Below, in pieces: positions 1 through 9,419 of a stretch of 64,000 nucleotides of DNA. Below the pieces are notes generated by a model that did not search any database, was not told the origin of the DNA, and saw only the letters and a list, made by a program, of their open reading frames with translations. The translations under genes were made by a program, and so were the position numbers. The DNA comes from Lolliginicoccus lacisalsi (GTDB taxonomy: Bacteria; Actinomycetota; Actinomycetes; Mycobacteriales; Mycobacteriaceae): assembly GCF_014841105.1 (NCBI RefSeq), contig NZ_JACYWE010000003.1, positions 55,290 to 119,289 on the forward strand, given 5' to 3'. Numbering within the stretch: position 1 is the stretch's first letter; each line of letters begins with the position of its first letter.

Positions 1-1028
1 GCGCCGAGGGCCTCGGGCTCGGCGTTGCCGGCGGATCGCATGGGGCCGACGGCGGTGCGGGCGTTCCAGGCGGCGTCGCGGACGGCGGCGAGGGCGTACT
101 CGGTGCCATGCGGCAGGGTTTCCCACAGCCCGGCGGGGATGCTGTCGAGGACGTCGCCGAGGTTGTCGGAGGCGGAGTGCAACTGATCGGAATCACGTTC
201 GTCGATGAGCTTGGCGCACTTGCGGACGGCCGCGACGATGGTGCGGGCGGTCAGCTCGGCGGCCGCTGCCCCGGTGACGCGGTCGACGAGCTCGTGCGCC
301 TCGTCGATGACGACCACATCATGGTCGGGGAGGATCTGCGCGTCGGAGAGGGCTCCGATCGCGAGGAGCGCGTGGTTGGTGACGACAACGTCGACGTGCG
401 CGGCCTGGGCGCGGGCGCGCTCGGCGAAGCAATCCTCGCCGATGGGGCAGCGGGCGGCGCCGAGGCATTCGCGGGAGGTGACGCTGACCTGCCGCCACGC
501 CTGGTCCATCACTCCGGGGGTGATCTCCTCGCGGTCGCCGATGTCGGTGGTCTCGGCCCAGTCGTGGATGCGGCGGACGTCGCGGCCGAGGCGGGAGACG
601 GCGAACGCATCGAACAGCTCGTCGGGCTCGTCGTCGGGCTCGTCTGGGGTGTTGTGCAGCTTGTTGAGGCACAGGTAGTTGTTGCGGCCCTTGAGGATCG
701 CGAACTCGGGCGTGCGGCCGAGGTGCGGGGCGAGGGCCTCGACTAGGCGGGGCAGGTCGCGGTCGATGAGCTGCTTCTGCAGGGCGATGGTGGCGGTGGA
801 GACGATGGCGGTCTTGCCGGTGCGCACCGCGTGCTCGATGACGGGGACGAGGTAGGCGAGCGATTTGCCGGTTCCGGTGCCAGCCTGCACGGCGAGGTGC
901 TCGCCGATGTCGATGGCGTGGGCGACGGCGTTGGCCATGCGTACCTGGCCGTCCCGCTCGGTCCCGCCGAGCGCGGTGACGGCATGGTGCAGCAGGGTGG
1001 TGGTGGAGGTGGTCGCCGGTTCGGGCAC
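1..1028 (-). CDS. dinG: DinG/XPD-family ATP-dependent helicase, N-terminal part (gene runs off the window)
   Basis: An open frame reads leftward from a GTG at 1028 and leaves the window at base 1, so only about the first 340 residues are visible. It shows the DinG pattern in order: a Walker A motif (AGTGTGKSLAYL), a cysteine set typical of the XPD/DinG 4Fe-4S cluster (a Cys in NYLC, then ECLGAARC and EDC), and the DEAH box (VIDEAHELVDR). The family unwinds DNA 5'-to-3' and can resolve R-loops and D-loops. The neighbours pncA/pncB/clpS are in the order I remember from M. tuberculosis Rv1329c-Rv1331. The start is chosen from alignment with remembered homologues; no clear ribosome site is visible. 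Confidence 0.9.
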   Translation of the reverse strand, partial: MPEPATTSTTTLLHHAVTALGGTERDGQVRMANAVAHAIDIGEHLAVQAGTGTGKSLAYLVPVIEHAVRTGKTAIVSTATIALQKQLIDRDLPRLVEALAPHLGRTPEFAILKGRNNYLCLNKLHNTPDEPDDEPDELFDAFAVSRLGRDVRRIHDWAETTDIGDREEITPGVMDQAWRQVSVTSRECLGAARCPIGEDCFAERARAQAAHVDVVVTNHALLAIGALSDAQILPDHDVVVIDEAHELVDRVTGAAAAELTARTIVAAVRKCAKLIDERDSDQLHSASDNLGDVLDSIPAGLWETLPHGTEYALAAVRDAAWNARTAVGPMRSAGNAEPEALG

Positions 1029-1095
1029 GCACCGAGGGTACCCGTGGCGGGGGCTGGTCCCTAAAGCCGTCGGGGGCGCGCCGGTGGCGCAGTGC

Positions 1096-1716
1096 TCAGC
1101 GCGCCACCCCGGCCGCGGCGCCCGGTCGTCCGTCGAGAGCAACTCCTTCGCCGCGCAACTGCTCCAGAGCGGTGTCGATGCTGCTCGCGGCTACTCCGAC
1201 GGTGTAGTCGAGAAGAATGGTGGTGTCGAAGCCCTCGCGCGCGGCGTCGAGGGCGGTGGCGCGCACGCAGTGGTCGGTGGCGATGCCGACGATGTCAACG
1301 CTGGTGATGCCGCGCGCGCGGAGCCAGTCGGCGAGGCTGGTGTCGTCGGCGCTCGCGCCCTCGAAGCCGGAGTAGGCGGCGGTGTAGGCGCCCTTGGAGA
1401 AGACTTCCTCGACACTGTGGAGGTCGAGGTTGGGGTGGAACTCGGCTCCGGTGGTGCCGACCTTGCAGTGCACGGGCCAGGTGTCGATGAAGTCGGGGTC
1501 ATTGGGGAAGTGCGCCCCGGGGTCGATGTGGTAGTCCCGGGTGGCAACGATCGCGCCATAGCGGTCGGCGGAATCCGCGATGAGCGCGGAGATCTCGCCC
1601 GCCGTAGCGGAACCGCCATCGACGCCCATGGAGCCGCCCTCGCAGAAGTCGTTCTGGACGTCGACGACGATGAGCGCGCGCTGCTCCGGGGCCGGTGCGT
1701 CCTGGTGGTTCGTCAT
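1096..1716 (-). CDS. pncA: Nicotinamidase/pyrazinamidase
   Basis: Isochorismatase-fold hydrolase of 206 residues that deamidates nicotinamide to nicotinate in NAD salvage. The catalytic triad is visible: Asp19 in VVDVQNDF, Lys108 in FSKGAYTAAYSGFEG and Cys150 in GIATDHCVRATA. The metal-binding set is Asp61/His63/His69 (DYHIDPGAH) and His83 (PVHC). The ATG at 1716 overlaps the pncB stop by 4 bp (ATGA), so the two are translationally coupled with pncB first. An upstream in-frame extension exists but is unlike the family. In mycobacteria this enzyme also activates pyrazinamide, and all residues needed for that look intact. Confidence 0.95.
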   Translation of the reverse strand: MTNHQDAPAPEQRALIVVDVQNDFCEGGSMGVDGGSATAGEISALIADSADRYGAIVATRDYHIDPGAHFPNDPDFIDTWPVHCKVGTTGAEFHPNLDLHSVEEVFSKGAYTAAYSGFEGASADDTSLADWLRARGITSVDIVGIATDHCVRATALDAAREGFDTTILLDYTVGVAASSIDTALEQLRGEGVALDGRPGAAAGVAR

Positions 1717-3071
1717 CGATGGTCCTCCTCGCTCAGGAACCGGGTGGGGATGGCGGGCTCGCCGCGGGAGAGCGCGAGCCCCTCCCACGGCAGGGACCGC
1801 AATCCCTTCCGGGTGTTCTCGCGTGCCTCTTCCAGTGTGACGCGAGCGGCGGCGCGCTCGCCACCCTCGAGGAACACCCGGGTGACGGTCCTTGCATGCG
1901 GCAGGGGTGGCGGGGCCAGCGTGGCGGGGTGGATGACTTCCTCGACGAGCGTGCCGGTGGGGCGCGCGATCCGCAGCGCTGACTTCGCGCCACCGATGGT
2001 CTCCTTGTTGCTGCTGCGCTTGGCCACGGGCACGCCATCGACCTCGACGAGCTTGTACACCATGCCGGCGGTGGGGGCTCCGGATCCGGTGACGAGGGAG
2101 GTGCCGACGCCGTAGGAATCGACGGGGTCGGCGCGCAGCGCGGCGATGGCGTGCTCGTCGAGGTCGCCGGAGACGACGATCTTGGTGCTGGTGGCGCCGA
2201 GGGAGTCGAGCTGCTCGCGGACCTGCCGGGCGAGCGGGCCGAGGTCACCGGAGTCGATGCGTACCGCGGCGAGGCCGGTCCCCGCGATGTCGATAGCAGT
2301 GCGGACGCCCTCGGTGATGTCGTAGGTGTCCACGAGCAGGGTGGTGCCGGTGCCGAGCGTGGCCACCTGGGCGCGGAAGGCGGCGGCCTCGTCGGGGCCG
2401 TCAGCGGTGGTGTGCACCATGGTGAAGGCGTGCGCGCTGGTGCCGGCGCTGGGCACCCCGTGGCGGCGGGCTGCCTCGAGGTTGGAGGTGGCGGTGAACC
2501 CGGCGATGTAGGCGGCGCGGGCCGCGGCGACGGCGGCCTCCTCGTGGGTGCGGCGGGAGCCCATCTCGATGGGCGGGCGCCCGTCGGCGGCGGTGACCAT
2601 GCGGGCCGCGGCGGAGGCGATGGCGCTGTCGTGGTTGAGGATGGACAGGGTGATCGTCTCGAGCAGGACGCATTCGGCGAAGGTGCCGGTGACGGAAAGG
2701 ATGGGGGAGCCGGGGAAGTACAGCTCGCCCTCAGGGAAGCCGGTAATGGTGCCGCTGAACCGGTAGTCGCGCAGCCACTCGACGGTGCTGGCGTCGAGGA
2801 ACCGGGATACGGAGGCGAGGTCGTCGTCGGTGAAGCGGAACGCCCGCACGGCATCGAGCACGCGCTCGGTCCCGGCGACGATGCCGTAGCGGCGGCCATC
2901 GGGGAGCTTGCGGGCGAAGACCTCGAAGGTGCAGCGGCGGTGGGCACTGCCATCGTGCAGCGCGGCGGCGAGCATGGTCAGCTCGTACTGGTCGGTGCGC
3001 AGGGCCGTGGACGCGAGCGAGGTGGTCACGTCCTCCACCGTAGTGCGATGGTCGGCCCGGGGGCAGCCCAT
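1713..3071 (-). CDS. pncB: Nicotinate phosphoribosyltransferase
   Basis: Joins nicotinate to PRPP to give nicotinate mononucleotide, the step after PncA in the Preiss-Handler route. The roughly 450-residue protein matches remembered mycobacterial PncB1 throughout: TDQYELTMLAAAL near the N-terminus, GELYFPGSPIL, EMGSRRTHEEAAV, DSGDLG and the substrate-loop region SYGVGTSLVTGSGAP. The start is uncertain: ATG 3071 lacks a ribosome site and might be leaderless, while GTG codons at 3038 and 3029 also fit, the latter directly behind a GGAGG that is too close to be ideal. pncA follows with a 4-bp overlap. clpS is divergent. Confidence 0.93.
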   Translation of the reverse strand: MGCPRADHRTTVEDVTTSLASTALRTDQYELTMLAAALHDGSAHRRCTFEVFARKLPDGRRYGIVAGTERVLDAVRAFRFTDDDLASVSRFLDASTVEWLRDYRFSGTITGFPEGELYFPGSPILSVTGTFAECVLLETITLSILNHDSAIASAAARMVTAADGRPPIEMGSRRTHEEAAVAAARAAYIAGFTATSNLEAARRHGVPSAGTSAHAFTMVHTTADGPDEAAAFRAQVATLGTGTTLLVDTYDITEGVRTAIDIAGTGLAAVRIDSGDLGPLARQVREQLDSLGATSTKIVVSGDLDEHAIAALRADPVDSYGVGTSLVTGSGAPTAGMVYKLVEVDGVPVAKRSSNKETIGGAKSALRIARPTGTLVEEVIHPATLAPPPLPHARTVTRVFLEGGERAAARVTLEEARENTRKGLRSLPWEGLALSRGEPAIPTRFLSEEDHR

Positions 3072-3154
3072 GGACAGCGTGGCCGTGGTCCGGGAGGTGG
3101 GATTGTTGGCCGGTCGCCTAGTGGCGCCCGCGGGCGTCGTCGTACCCTGGTCGT

Positions 3155-3463
3155 ATGCCTGTTCCGATGGAGACCGAGCCCCAGGCCACGCCCGGGGGGC
3201 TGGCCGTGGAGAACACGGATGAGGCGAGCCAGCGTCCGTGGGTGACCATCGTGTGGGACGACCCGGTGAACCTGATGCAGTACGTCACCTATGTGCTGCA
3301 GAAGATCTTCGGGTATAGCCGCCAGAAGGCGACCGAGCTGATGATGAAGGTCCACACCGAGGGCAAGGCCGTTGTCTCCTCCGGAACGCGGGAGAAGGTC
3401 GAGGCGGATGTGCGCAAGCTGCATGCCGCTGGCCTGTGGGCAACGATGCAGCACGAGTCGTGA
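3155..3463 (+). CDS. clpS: ATP-dependent Clp protease adaptor ClpS
   Basis: Small N-degron adaptor that hands substrates with destabilising N-termini to ClpC1-ClpP. The conserved ClpS core is clear: [30 protein letters not shown] followed by VHTEGKAVV and the C-terminal helix. Length (102 residues) is normal. Met4 is an alternative start. It opens a forward run of genes with DUF2017, the S58 peptidase, rhomboid and murI, which is the mycobacterial order; it is divergent from pncB. Confidence 0.95.
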   Translation: MPVPMETEPQATPGGLAVENTDEASQRPWVTIVWDDPVNLMQYVTYVLQKIFGYSRQKATELMMKVHTEGKAVVSSGTREKVEADVRKLHAAGLWATMQHES

Positions 3464-3517
3464 CGTCGCGCGGTGTCGCGTGGCGAGCCGTCGAGAGTCG
3501 AAGGAAGTCGATATCCA

Positions 3518-4108
3518 GTGCAGTCCTGGTCCCGGAAGAACACGCTCAGCGGGGTCCGTATCCGGTCGCAGCTGGATCCGCATGAGGCGAAGGTGCTGCG
3601 GTCGGTCATCCATTCCGTGGTGGCGATGCTCGACGAGCGGGTGTCCGATTCACCCCACGATGAGCTCGAGGAGCTGACGGGAATGCGCTCGGGCAACAGC
3701 GCGCCACCCACGAATGCTGTTGTTGCCCGGCTGCTGCCCGATTTCTGCCGCCACGATCCCGACCATCAGGACAAGGAACTCGATGCGGCGGGCGTCGCCG
3801 AGCTCAATGGCGCCCTGCGGAGCCTCAACGAGCCGGAGATCATCGACGACAAGAAGGCCGCAGCGAAGGCGCTGCTCGACACGCTGCCCGCCGAGGGGGG
3901 CAAGATCTCCCTGACCACCGCCCAGGCCGAGGGGTGGATCGCGGCGATCAACGATGCCCGCCTCGCGCTCGGCACGGTGCTCGACGTGCACGACGAGATG
4001 GCCGAGGAGATCGATCCCGAGGACCCGCGCGCGCCGCAGCTGGGCGTTTACCACTGGCTGACGTGGATGCAGGACGCGCTGATCGTCGCCCTGGCCGGGC
4101 AGCACTAG
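3518..4108 (+). CDS. DUF2017 family protein
   Basis: A 196-residue cytoplasmic protein of the DUF2017 family that always follows clpS in this order of bacteria (Rv1332 in M. tuberculosis as I remember it). Visible hallmarks are DELEELTGM, ARLLPDF and the C-terminal LGVYHWLTWMQDALI. I chose GTG 3518 (VQSWSRK), because homologues begin just before an SW/KW-K motif and an AAGGAAG ribosome site ends about ten bases upstream; the longer frame from 3473 would add 15 residues without support. Function is unknown. Position next to clpS suggests a link to Clp proteolysis, but nothing in the sequence shows it. Its stop directly abuts the next ATG. Confidence 0.88.
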   Translation: MQSWSRKNTLSGVRIRSQLDPHEAKVLRSVIHSVVAMLDERVSDSPHDELEELTGMRSGNSAPPTNAVVARLLPDFCRHDPDHQDKELDAAGVAELNGALRSLNEPEIIDDKKAAAKALLDTLPAEGGKISLTTAQAEGWIAAINDARLALGTVLDVHDEMAEEIDPEDPRAPQLGVYHWLTWMQDALIVALAGQH

Positions 4109-5215
4109 ATGGTGCCGCGCCCAGCGACGCCGGGGCCGCGCAACAGCATCACCGACGTCGAGGGCCTCCTCGTGGGGCAGTGGACACGCCTCGAGGATGC
4201 CGCGCTGGGAGCGGGCTGGGCGACGGGCGCGACGGTCGTCCTTGCCACGGCGGGCGCGACAGCCAGCGTCGATGTGCGCGGCGGTGGCCCTGGCACCCGG
4301 GAGACCGACCTCCTGGCCCCGCACAACACTGTTCAGCACGTGCATGGCATCGTGCTCGCCGGGGGAAGCGCGTACGGCCTCGCTGCCGCGGATGGCGTGA
4401 TGCAGTGGCTCGAGCAGCACGGGCACGGCCTGCGGATAGGCGGCGAGGGAGCCGTGGTGCCGATCGTTCCCGCGGCCGTGATCTTTGACCTGCCCGTGGG
4501 TGCCTGGGCCAACCGGCCGGGAGCGCAAGCAGGACACGAGGCCGCGGCCGCTGCCGCGCTCGACGTGGCGACGGGCTCGGTGGGCGCGGGGACCGGCGCG
4601 CGGGCGGGGGCGCTCAAGGGCGGCGTCGGAACCGCGAGCGTTCGCCTGGGCAGTGGTCCGGCCGAGGGGCTCACCGTGGGCGCGCTGGTGGTGGCGAACC
4701 CCGTGGGATCGGTGATCGATCCGGCAACGGGATCGCCCAGGGGCATTGCAGCCGGGATCGGGGACGAGTTCGCGATCCCGCGCCCCACCCCCGAGCAGAT
4801 CGCCGCGCTGCGGGAGCTCGGGGCGAAGGGAACAGTGCTCAACACCACTATCGGCGTGGTCGCCACCGACGCGGCGCTCGACAAGGCAGGCTGCCACCGC
4901 CTCGCCGTGGCAGGGCAAGCGGGGCTCGCGCGGGCGATCCGGCCGTCGCACTCCCCGCTCGATGGCGACACGATCTTCGCGGTGGCCACCGGCACGGCCG
5001 CGCCCCCGCCCGGCGTGACAGCCGCGCTGCCCGCAGGTATACCGGGAGGAACAGCCGTTCTCGCGGAGCTGTCCGCCGCCGCGGCGTCGTGCGTGGAGCG
5101 TGCCGTGGTGCACGCCGTGCTCGCGGCGACGCCGGTCGCGGGCATCCCTGCCTACACCACGATGGTGGCGGGAACGGCGAACGAGACGGGAGGGGACCAT
5201 GACCTACAGCCATAG
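4109..5215 (+). CDS. P1/S58 family N-terminal-nucleophile peptidase (NylC/DmpA-like)
   Basis: The 368-residue protein belongs to the DmpA/NylC group of self-cleaving hydrolases. The family is made as a precursor that cuts itself before a nucleophilic residue; here the Asn245-Thr246 bond in GTVLNTTIGVVATDA matches the NylC-type processing site. Glycine-rich oxyanion segments (VLAGGSAYGL, GGVGTASVRLG) are present. The physiological substrate in actinobacteria is unknown; relatives act on N-terminal amino acids, beta-peptides or nylon oligomers. The ATG follows the DUF2017 stop with no gap, and the 3' end overlaps the rhomboid gene by 17 bases, so the three are co-translated. Confidence 0.9.
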   Translation: MVPRPATPGPRNSITDVEGLLVGQWTRLEDAALGAGWATGATVVLATAGATASVDVRGGGPGTRETDLLAPHNTVQHVHGIVLAGGSAYGLAAADGVMQWLEQHGHGLRIGGEGAVVPIVPAAVIFDLPVGAWANRPGAQAGHEAAAAAALDVATGSVGAGTGARAGALKGGVGTASVRLGSGPAEGLTVGALVVANPVGSVIDPATGSPRGIAAGIGDEFAIPRPTPEQIAALRELGAKGTVLNTTIGVVATDAALDKAGCHRLAVAGQAGLARAIRPSHSPLDGDTIFAVATGTAAPPPGVTAALPAGIPGGTAVLAELSAAAASCVERAVVHAVLAATPVAGIPAYTTMVAGTANETGGDHDLQP

Positions 5216-5843
5216 CGCGCCCATGCCGAGAACGCCTGCCCCATCCCCGTGGCTGCGCGCGGCCACATTCTCCGGGGGATTTGTTGCCCTGCTGTTCGTC
5301 ATCGAGCTCATCGACACACTGCTGAACCAGCGCTTCAACCAGGCCGGGATCCGCCCGCTGGACTCCGACGGGCTCAGCGGCATCCTCGTGGCGCCCCTGA
5401 TCCACTACGACTGGGCGCACCTGGTGGCCAACTCCGTGCCGCTGCTGGTGCTGGGCTTCCTCGTGTTCCTCGGCGCGCTGCGCCGGGCGATCACAGCGAC
5501 CGCCATCATCTGGATCGTCGGCGGGGCCGGGACATGGCTCATCGGTGGCAGCGGCGTGCATATCGGAGCGTCGATCATCGTGTTCGGCTGGCTCGCCTTC
5601 CTCGTCGCGCAGGGCTTCTTCAGCCGCAACGCCGTGCAGATCGCCGTCGGGGTGGCCGTGGTGTTCCTCTACGGCGGGCTCTTCTGGGGCGTGCTGCCGG
5701 GCCAGCCGAACGTCTCCTGGCAGGGGCACCTCTTCGGCGCCATCGGCGGACTGGTCGCTGCCTGGTATGTCACGTCCCACGAGCGCGAGCAACGGCGCGC
5801 CGCTCGACAGCGACCGATGCCCCGCGATGGAATGACGTGGTGA
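5199..5843 (+). CDS. Rhomboid family intramembrane serine protease
   Basis: A 214-residue polytopic membrane protein with about six hydrophobic segments. Rhomboid hallmarks are [12 protein letters not shown] (oxyanion Asn region), a serine motif [11 protein letters not shown] and the second catalytic residue in [11 protein letters not shown]. The serine motif reads G-A-S-I rather than the textbook G-x-S-G, as I also remember for the M. tuberculosis homologue Rv1337. ATG 5199 has a strong GGGAGGGG site and lies inside the 3' end of the preceding gene. The stop overlaps the murI GTG (GTGA). Substrates are unknown. Confidence 0.92.
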   Translation: MTYSHSAPMPRTPAPSPWLRAATFSGGFVALLFVIELIDTLLNQRFNQAGIRPLDSDGLSGILVAPLIHYDWAHLVANSVPLLVLGFLVFLGALRRAITATAIIWIVGGAGTWLIGGSGVHIGASIIVFGWLAFLVAQGFFSRNAVQIAVGVAVVFLYGGLFWGVLPGQPNVSWQGHLFGAIGGLVAAWYVTSHEREQRRAARQRPMPRDGMTW

Positions 5844-6691
5844 ACGCCAGCGGATCGCCGAAGACACGTATAGCCGGATCGCCCATCGTGGATGCGCCGG
5901 GCCCCGAGTCCCCGATCGGGATCTTCGACTCCGGCGTAGGCGGGCTCACGGTCGCCCGCGCCATCATCGACCTCTTGCCCGATGAGAACATCATCTACAT
6001 CGGCGATACCGCCAACGGCCCCTATGGGCCCCTCACCATCCCCGAGGTGCGCGCGCACTCCACCGTCATCGCCGACGACCTCGTCGAGCGCGGCGCGAAA
6101 GTGCTCGTCATCGCCTGCAACACCGCCTCGGCGGCCTACCTGCGCGACGCGCGGGAGCGCTACTCGATACCCGTCGTGGAGGTGATCCTGCCGGCGGTGC
6201 GCCGCGCCGTGAAGGCCACCCACAATGGGCGCATCGGCGTGATCGGCACGCAAGCCACCATCTCGTCGCGCGCCTATGAGGACGGGTTCGCCGCCGCCCG
6301 CGATATCGACGTCAGTGCCGTCGCGTGCCCGCGCTTCGTGGACTTCGTGGAGCGCGGCATCACCAGTGGCCGCCAGGTGATGCAGCTCGCCCAGGGCTAT
6401 CTCGAGCCGCTGCAGCGCGACGGGGTGGATACCGTGATCCTTGGCTGCACCCACTATCCGCTGCTCTCGGGCGTGATCCAGCTCGCGATGGGCGATGACG
6501 TGACGCTCGTATCGAGCGCTGAGGAGACCGCAAAGGATGTCTTCCGCGTGCTCACCGAGCGTGACCTGCTGCGTCCCCACCCCGGTGCGCCACCGCGCCG
6601 GGAGTTCCTCGCCACCGGCGACCCCGAGCGCTTCAGCCGGCTCGCCGCCCGCTTCCTCGGCCCGTCGATTCCCGTGGTGCAGCACATCTAG
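5840..6691 (+). CDS. murI: Glutamate racemase
   Basis: Interconverts L- and D-glutamate to supply D-Glu for peptidoglycan. The two catalytic cysteines are in [10 protein letters not shown] and [11 protein letters not shown]; the N-terminal [17 protein letters not shown] is the substrate-binding signature. Length is 283 residues from GTG 5840, which overlaps the rhomboid stop. A second in-frame GTG closer to the conserved core ([11 protein letters not shown]) would give a length nearer that of mycobacterial MurI, so the first dozen or so residues are uncertain. It is the last gene of the clpS run before an intergenic palindrome. Confidence 0.95.
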   Translation: MNASGSPKTRIAGSPIVDAPGPESPIGIFDSGVGGLTVARAIIDLLPDENIIYIGDTANGPYGPLTIPEVRAHSTVIADDLVERGAKVLVIACNTASAAYLRDARERYSIPVVEVILPAVRRAVKATHNGRIGVIGTQATISSRAYEDGFAAARDIDVSAVACPRFVDFVERGITSGRQVMQLAQGYLEPLQRDGVDTVILGCTHYPLLSGVIQLAMGDDVTLVSSAEETAKDVFRVLTERDLLRPHPGAPPRREFLATGDPERFSRLAARFLGPSIPVVQHI

Positions 6692-7083
6692 CGGGCGGCC
6701 ATCCCGGCCCGGCCCTACCGCCGAAAGTGTGCGGTCTTGTACCCCGACACCGCCCTGCGAGGGTGCAGAACCGCACACTTCCGGCGTCGGCGTCCAGGCA
6801 AAGCCGCGCGCCAAGCGCACCCGGCTCGCCTACCGCCGCGAGACCCCCCAATCGCTGCCCGCCACCGATCGAATCGGCGAAAGCATTGCAGCACAACGAT
6901 TCCCGGTATTGCTTGCTCTGGCAATGAGTATGCTCTCGTGCGCATACCGTCATTTCGCCACGTAACGGAATCATTCGGATTCGGCGATCGAAGCGTCACG
7001 AGTTGGCCTAGTTATCGCCTCAGCGCCCAGAAAACGCCAGAGAAGCCAATTGTGAATTCGTGCGGCATGGCAGCATTAGGGGC
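6692..7083. other. Intergenic region between murI and the phosphodiesterase gene
   Basis: No credible gene. It holds the palindrome at 6721-6784 right behind murI and then a less GC-rich stretch. That stretch includes a short hairpin, GTATGC-N8-GCATAC, at 6928-6947. The promoter of the next gene should lie in 6900-7060, but I cannot pick out convincing -35/-10 boxes. Confidence 0.6.
6721..6784. repeat. Intergenic palindrome, family I (first copy)
   Basis: Two 24-base arms (6721-6744 and 6761-6784) pair with four mismatches or bulges around a 16-base loop. The arm core is AGTGTGCGG followed by YYTTGYACCC. The outer AGTGTGCG is shared with the family II palindromes near 34,850 and 40,050, and the inner half with the palindrome at 24697-24760. 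No T-run follows, so it is not a textbook intrinsic terminator, though it could still end murI transcription. Confidence 0.8.
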
Positions 7084-7875
7084 ATGCGCATTACCGTTCT
7101 TGGCTGCTCCGGGAGCGTCACGGGCCCGAGCTCGCCGGCGTCGGGGTACCTCATCACGGCGGAGGACACCGCGCCACTGGTGCTCGACTTCGGTGGCGGG
7201 GTGCTCGGTGCGCTGCAGCGGTATGTCGATCCGGGCGAGGCGAACCTCATGCTGTCGCACTTGCATGCCGATCACTGCCTGGACATCCCTGGCCTGCTGG
7301 TATGGCGTCGCTACCACCCCGAGCCCCCATCGGGACGGGCGCTCGTCTACGGGCCCACCGACACGGCCGTGCGGATCGGAGCCGCGTCCTCCGAGGTGGG
7401 CGGGCATATCGACGATCTCTCCGACGTCCTTGATGTGCGCACCTGGCTCGACGGCGAGGCAGTCAAGTTCGGCAGCCTCACCGTGCTGCCGCGAAGGGTC
7501 TACCACCCCCCGGAGTCCTACGGGTTCCGCATCACCGCGTCCGACGGATCAGTGCTCGCGGTCAGTGGCGATACCGGGGTGTGCGAGCAAGTGCGAGAGC
7601 TCGCCGCGGGCGCGGACCTCTTCCTGTGCGAGGCATCGTGGACGCATTCGCCCGACCGGCCCATAGGAGTTCACCTCTCGGGCACCGAAGCGGGAAAGCT
7701 CGCCCGCGAGACCGGCGTCGGCGCGCTGCTGCTCACGCACATCCCGCCGTGGACCTCCGCCGATGACGTGCTCGCGGAGGCAAAGGCCGAGTTCGGCGGG
7801 CCCATCCACGTCGTCAAGCCCGACGACCAGTTCGATGTGGCCCAGGCCCGTCTCGTCAAGGGATCCATGACCTGA
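7084..7875 (+). CDS. Metallo-beta-lactamase-fold cyclic nucleotide phosphodiesterase
   Basis: A 263-residue MBL-fold hydrolase with the zinc motif SHLHADHC and further ligands in SGDTGVC and the late LLTHIPPW. It corresponds to Rv1339, which has been reported as an atypical class II cAMP phosphodiesterase; the match is by remembered sequence and position before rph. ATG 7084 puts the start at MRITVLGCSGSV, the conserved beginning of the family; a GTG at 7060 would add eight residues. Two adenylate cyclases are encoded elsewhere in the window (39180 and 51880), so a role in cAMP turnover fits. Confidence 0.9.
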   Translation: MRITVLGCSGSVTGPSSPASGYLITAEDTAPLVLDFGGGVLGALQRYVDPGEANLMLSHLHADHCLDIPGLLVWRRYHPEPPSGRALVYGPTDTAVRIGAASSEVGGHIDDLSDVLDVRTWLDGEAVKFGSLTVLPRRVYHPPESYGFRITASDGSVLAVSGDTGVCEQVRELAAGADLFLCEASWTHSPDRPIGVHLSGTEAGKLARETGVGALLLTHIPPWTSADDVLAEAKAEFGGPIHVVKPDDQFDVAQARLVKGSMT

Positions 7876-7936
7876 CCTGACGCCCGCGCAGCGTCGCGCG
7901 TGAACTACCGGTGGGGAAGCCGCTAGTCTCGAAGGC

Positions 7937-8728
7937 GTGAGCAGACGAGCAGACGGCAGAGCAGACGACGAACTACGCCCGATCCGGATCACCCGGGGCT
8001 TCACCGACCATCCCGCGGGCTCGGTGCTCGTGGAGTTCGGCAAGACCCGCGTCATGTGCACCGCCAGCATCATCGAGGGCGTGCCGCGCTGGAAGGAAAG
8101 CAACGGCGAGGGCTGGCTGACCGCCGAGTACGCCATGCTTCCCGCGGCGACGCACTCCCGCAGCGGTCGCGAGTCGGTGCGCGGCAAGGTCGGGGGCCGC
8201 ACCCAGGAGATCAGCAGGCTCATCGGACGGTCCCTCAGGGCCTGCATCGACCTCAAGGCCATTGGCCCGCGCACCATCACCGTCGACTGCGACGTGCTGC
8301 AGGCCGACGGCGGAACCCGCACCGCCGCGATCACCGGTGCCTTCGTGGCGCTGCATGACGCGATCACCTACCTGGGCGCGGCGGACGCGCTGATCGATCC
8401 GAAGCCGCTCTCGTGCTCCATCGCGGCGGTGAGCGTGGGCGTGATCGACGGCCGGGTGCGCCTGGACCTGCCGTACGAGGAGGATTCCCGCGCCGAGGTC
8501 GATCTCAACGTGGTCGCCACCGATGCGGGCACCTTCGTGGAGATCCAGGGCACGGGCGAGGGCGCCACGTTCCCGCGGTCCACCCTCGATGCGCTGCTCG
8601 ATCTCGCGCTGAAGGGCTGCGCCGAGCTCGTGGAGATCCAGCGGGAGGCCCTCTCCGCGGCCTACCCGGGCGAGCTTCCGCTCCCGAGCCCGAGCGCAGC
8701 GAAGAAGAAGGCCTTCGGCCACAAATGA
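7937..8728 (+). CDS. rph: Ribonuclease PH
   Basis: Phosphate-dependent 3'-5' exoribonuclease that trims tRNA 3' ends. The 263 residues carry the family signatures [36 protein letters not shown], the phosphate-binding [16 protein letters not shown] and [18 protein letters not shown]. Start is GTG 7937. The stop overlaps the rdgB start by 4 bases (ATGA), as in other actinobacteria, so the pair is translationally coupled. The C-terminus ends in a short lysine-rich tail. Confidence 0.96.
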   Translation: MSRRADGRADDELRPIRITRGFTDHPAGSVLVEFGKTRVMCTASIIEGVPRWKESNGEGWLTAEYAMLPAATHSRSGRESVRGKVGGRTQEISRLIGRSLRACIDLKAIGPRTITVDCDVLQADGGTRTAAITGAFVALHDAITYLGAADALIDPKPLSCSIAAVSVGVIDGRVRLDLPYEEDSRAEVDLNVVATDAGTFVEIQGTGEGATFPRSTLDALLDLALKGCAELVEIQREALSAAYPGELPLPSPSAAKKKAFGHK

Positions 8729-9381
8729 GCACGGGACCAGGCACCACGAAGACCCTGCTGGTAGCGAGCCGTAACGCCAAGAAGCTCGGCGAGCTGCGCC
8801 GCATGCTCGATGCAGCCGGGATCACGGGTATCGAGCTGGTGAGCCGGCGGGACGTGCCGGAGTTCCCCGAGGCCCCGGAGCCAGGGGAGACGTTCGAGCA
8901 GAACGCGCTCGCCAAGACCCGCGATGCGGTGGCCGCGACGGGCCTGGCGTGCGTCGCGGATGATTCCGGGCTGGAGATCGACGCCCTGCACGGCATGCCA
9001 GGGGTCCTGTCGGCGCGGTGGAGCGGCGATCACGGGGATGACGCCGCCAACACCGCTCTCGTGCTGGCCCAGTTGCGGGATGTTCCCGACGAGCGCCGCT
9101 CCGCGGCGTTCGTGTCGGCCTGCGCGCTGGTGCTGCCCGATGGCACCGAGGCCGTGGAGCGCGGGACCTGGCGCGGAGCCATCGCGCGCGAGGCTCGCGG
9201 CGAGGGTGGCTTTGGCTACGATCCAGTGTTCATCCCGCTGGTGGGGGAGGATCCGGTGCATCCCGTGCTGGCGGATCACACCGCGGCCGAGCTATCACCG
9301 CACGAGAAGGACGCAGTATCGCATCGTGGCCGGGCACTGGCTCAGCTCTTGCCCTCTATCGCGGCGTGGGCGGCGTCCTGA
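8725..9381 (+). CDS. rdgB: XTP/dITP diphosphatase (RdgB/HAM1 family)
   Basis: House-cleaning nucleotide hydrolase that removes deaminated purine triphosphates (ITP, XTP, dITP). The 218-residue protein has [10 protein letters not shown] at the N-terminus, [13 protein letters not shown], the catalytic-loop Asp in [23 protein letters not shown] and the C-terminal [10 protein letters not shown] 8725 overlaps the rph stop; upstream frame is shadow of rph and is excluded. It is followed by a convergent lipoprotein gene 38 bases away. Confidence 0.95.
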   Translation: MSTGPGTTKTLLVASRNAKKLGELRRMLDAAGITGIELVSRRDVPEFPEAPEPGETFEQNALAKTRDAVAATGLACVADDSGLEIDALHGMPGVLSARWSGDHGDDAANTALVLAQLRDVPDERRSAAFVSACALVLPDGTEAVERGTWRGAIAREARGEGGFGYDPVFIPLVGEDPVHPVLADHTAAELSPHEKDAVSHRGRALAQLLPSIAAWAAS

Positions 9382-9419
9382 CCTGAACATCGGTGGGCCC
9401 GTGGGCGGGGCGATGCGGG

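Noticed and set aside
6721..6784. Intrinsic terminator of murI
   Set aside because: Stem is long with a large loop and no T-run, and it belongs to a repeated family; termination may be a side effect, so it is listed as a repeat.
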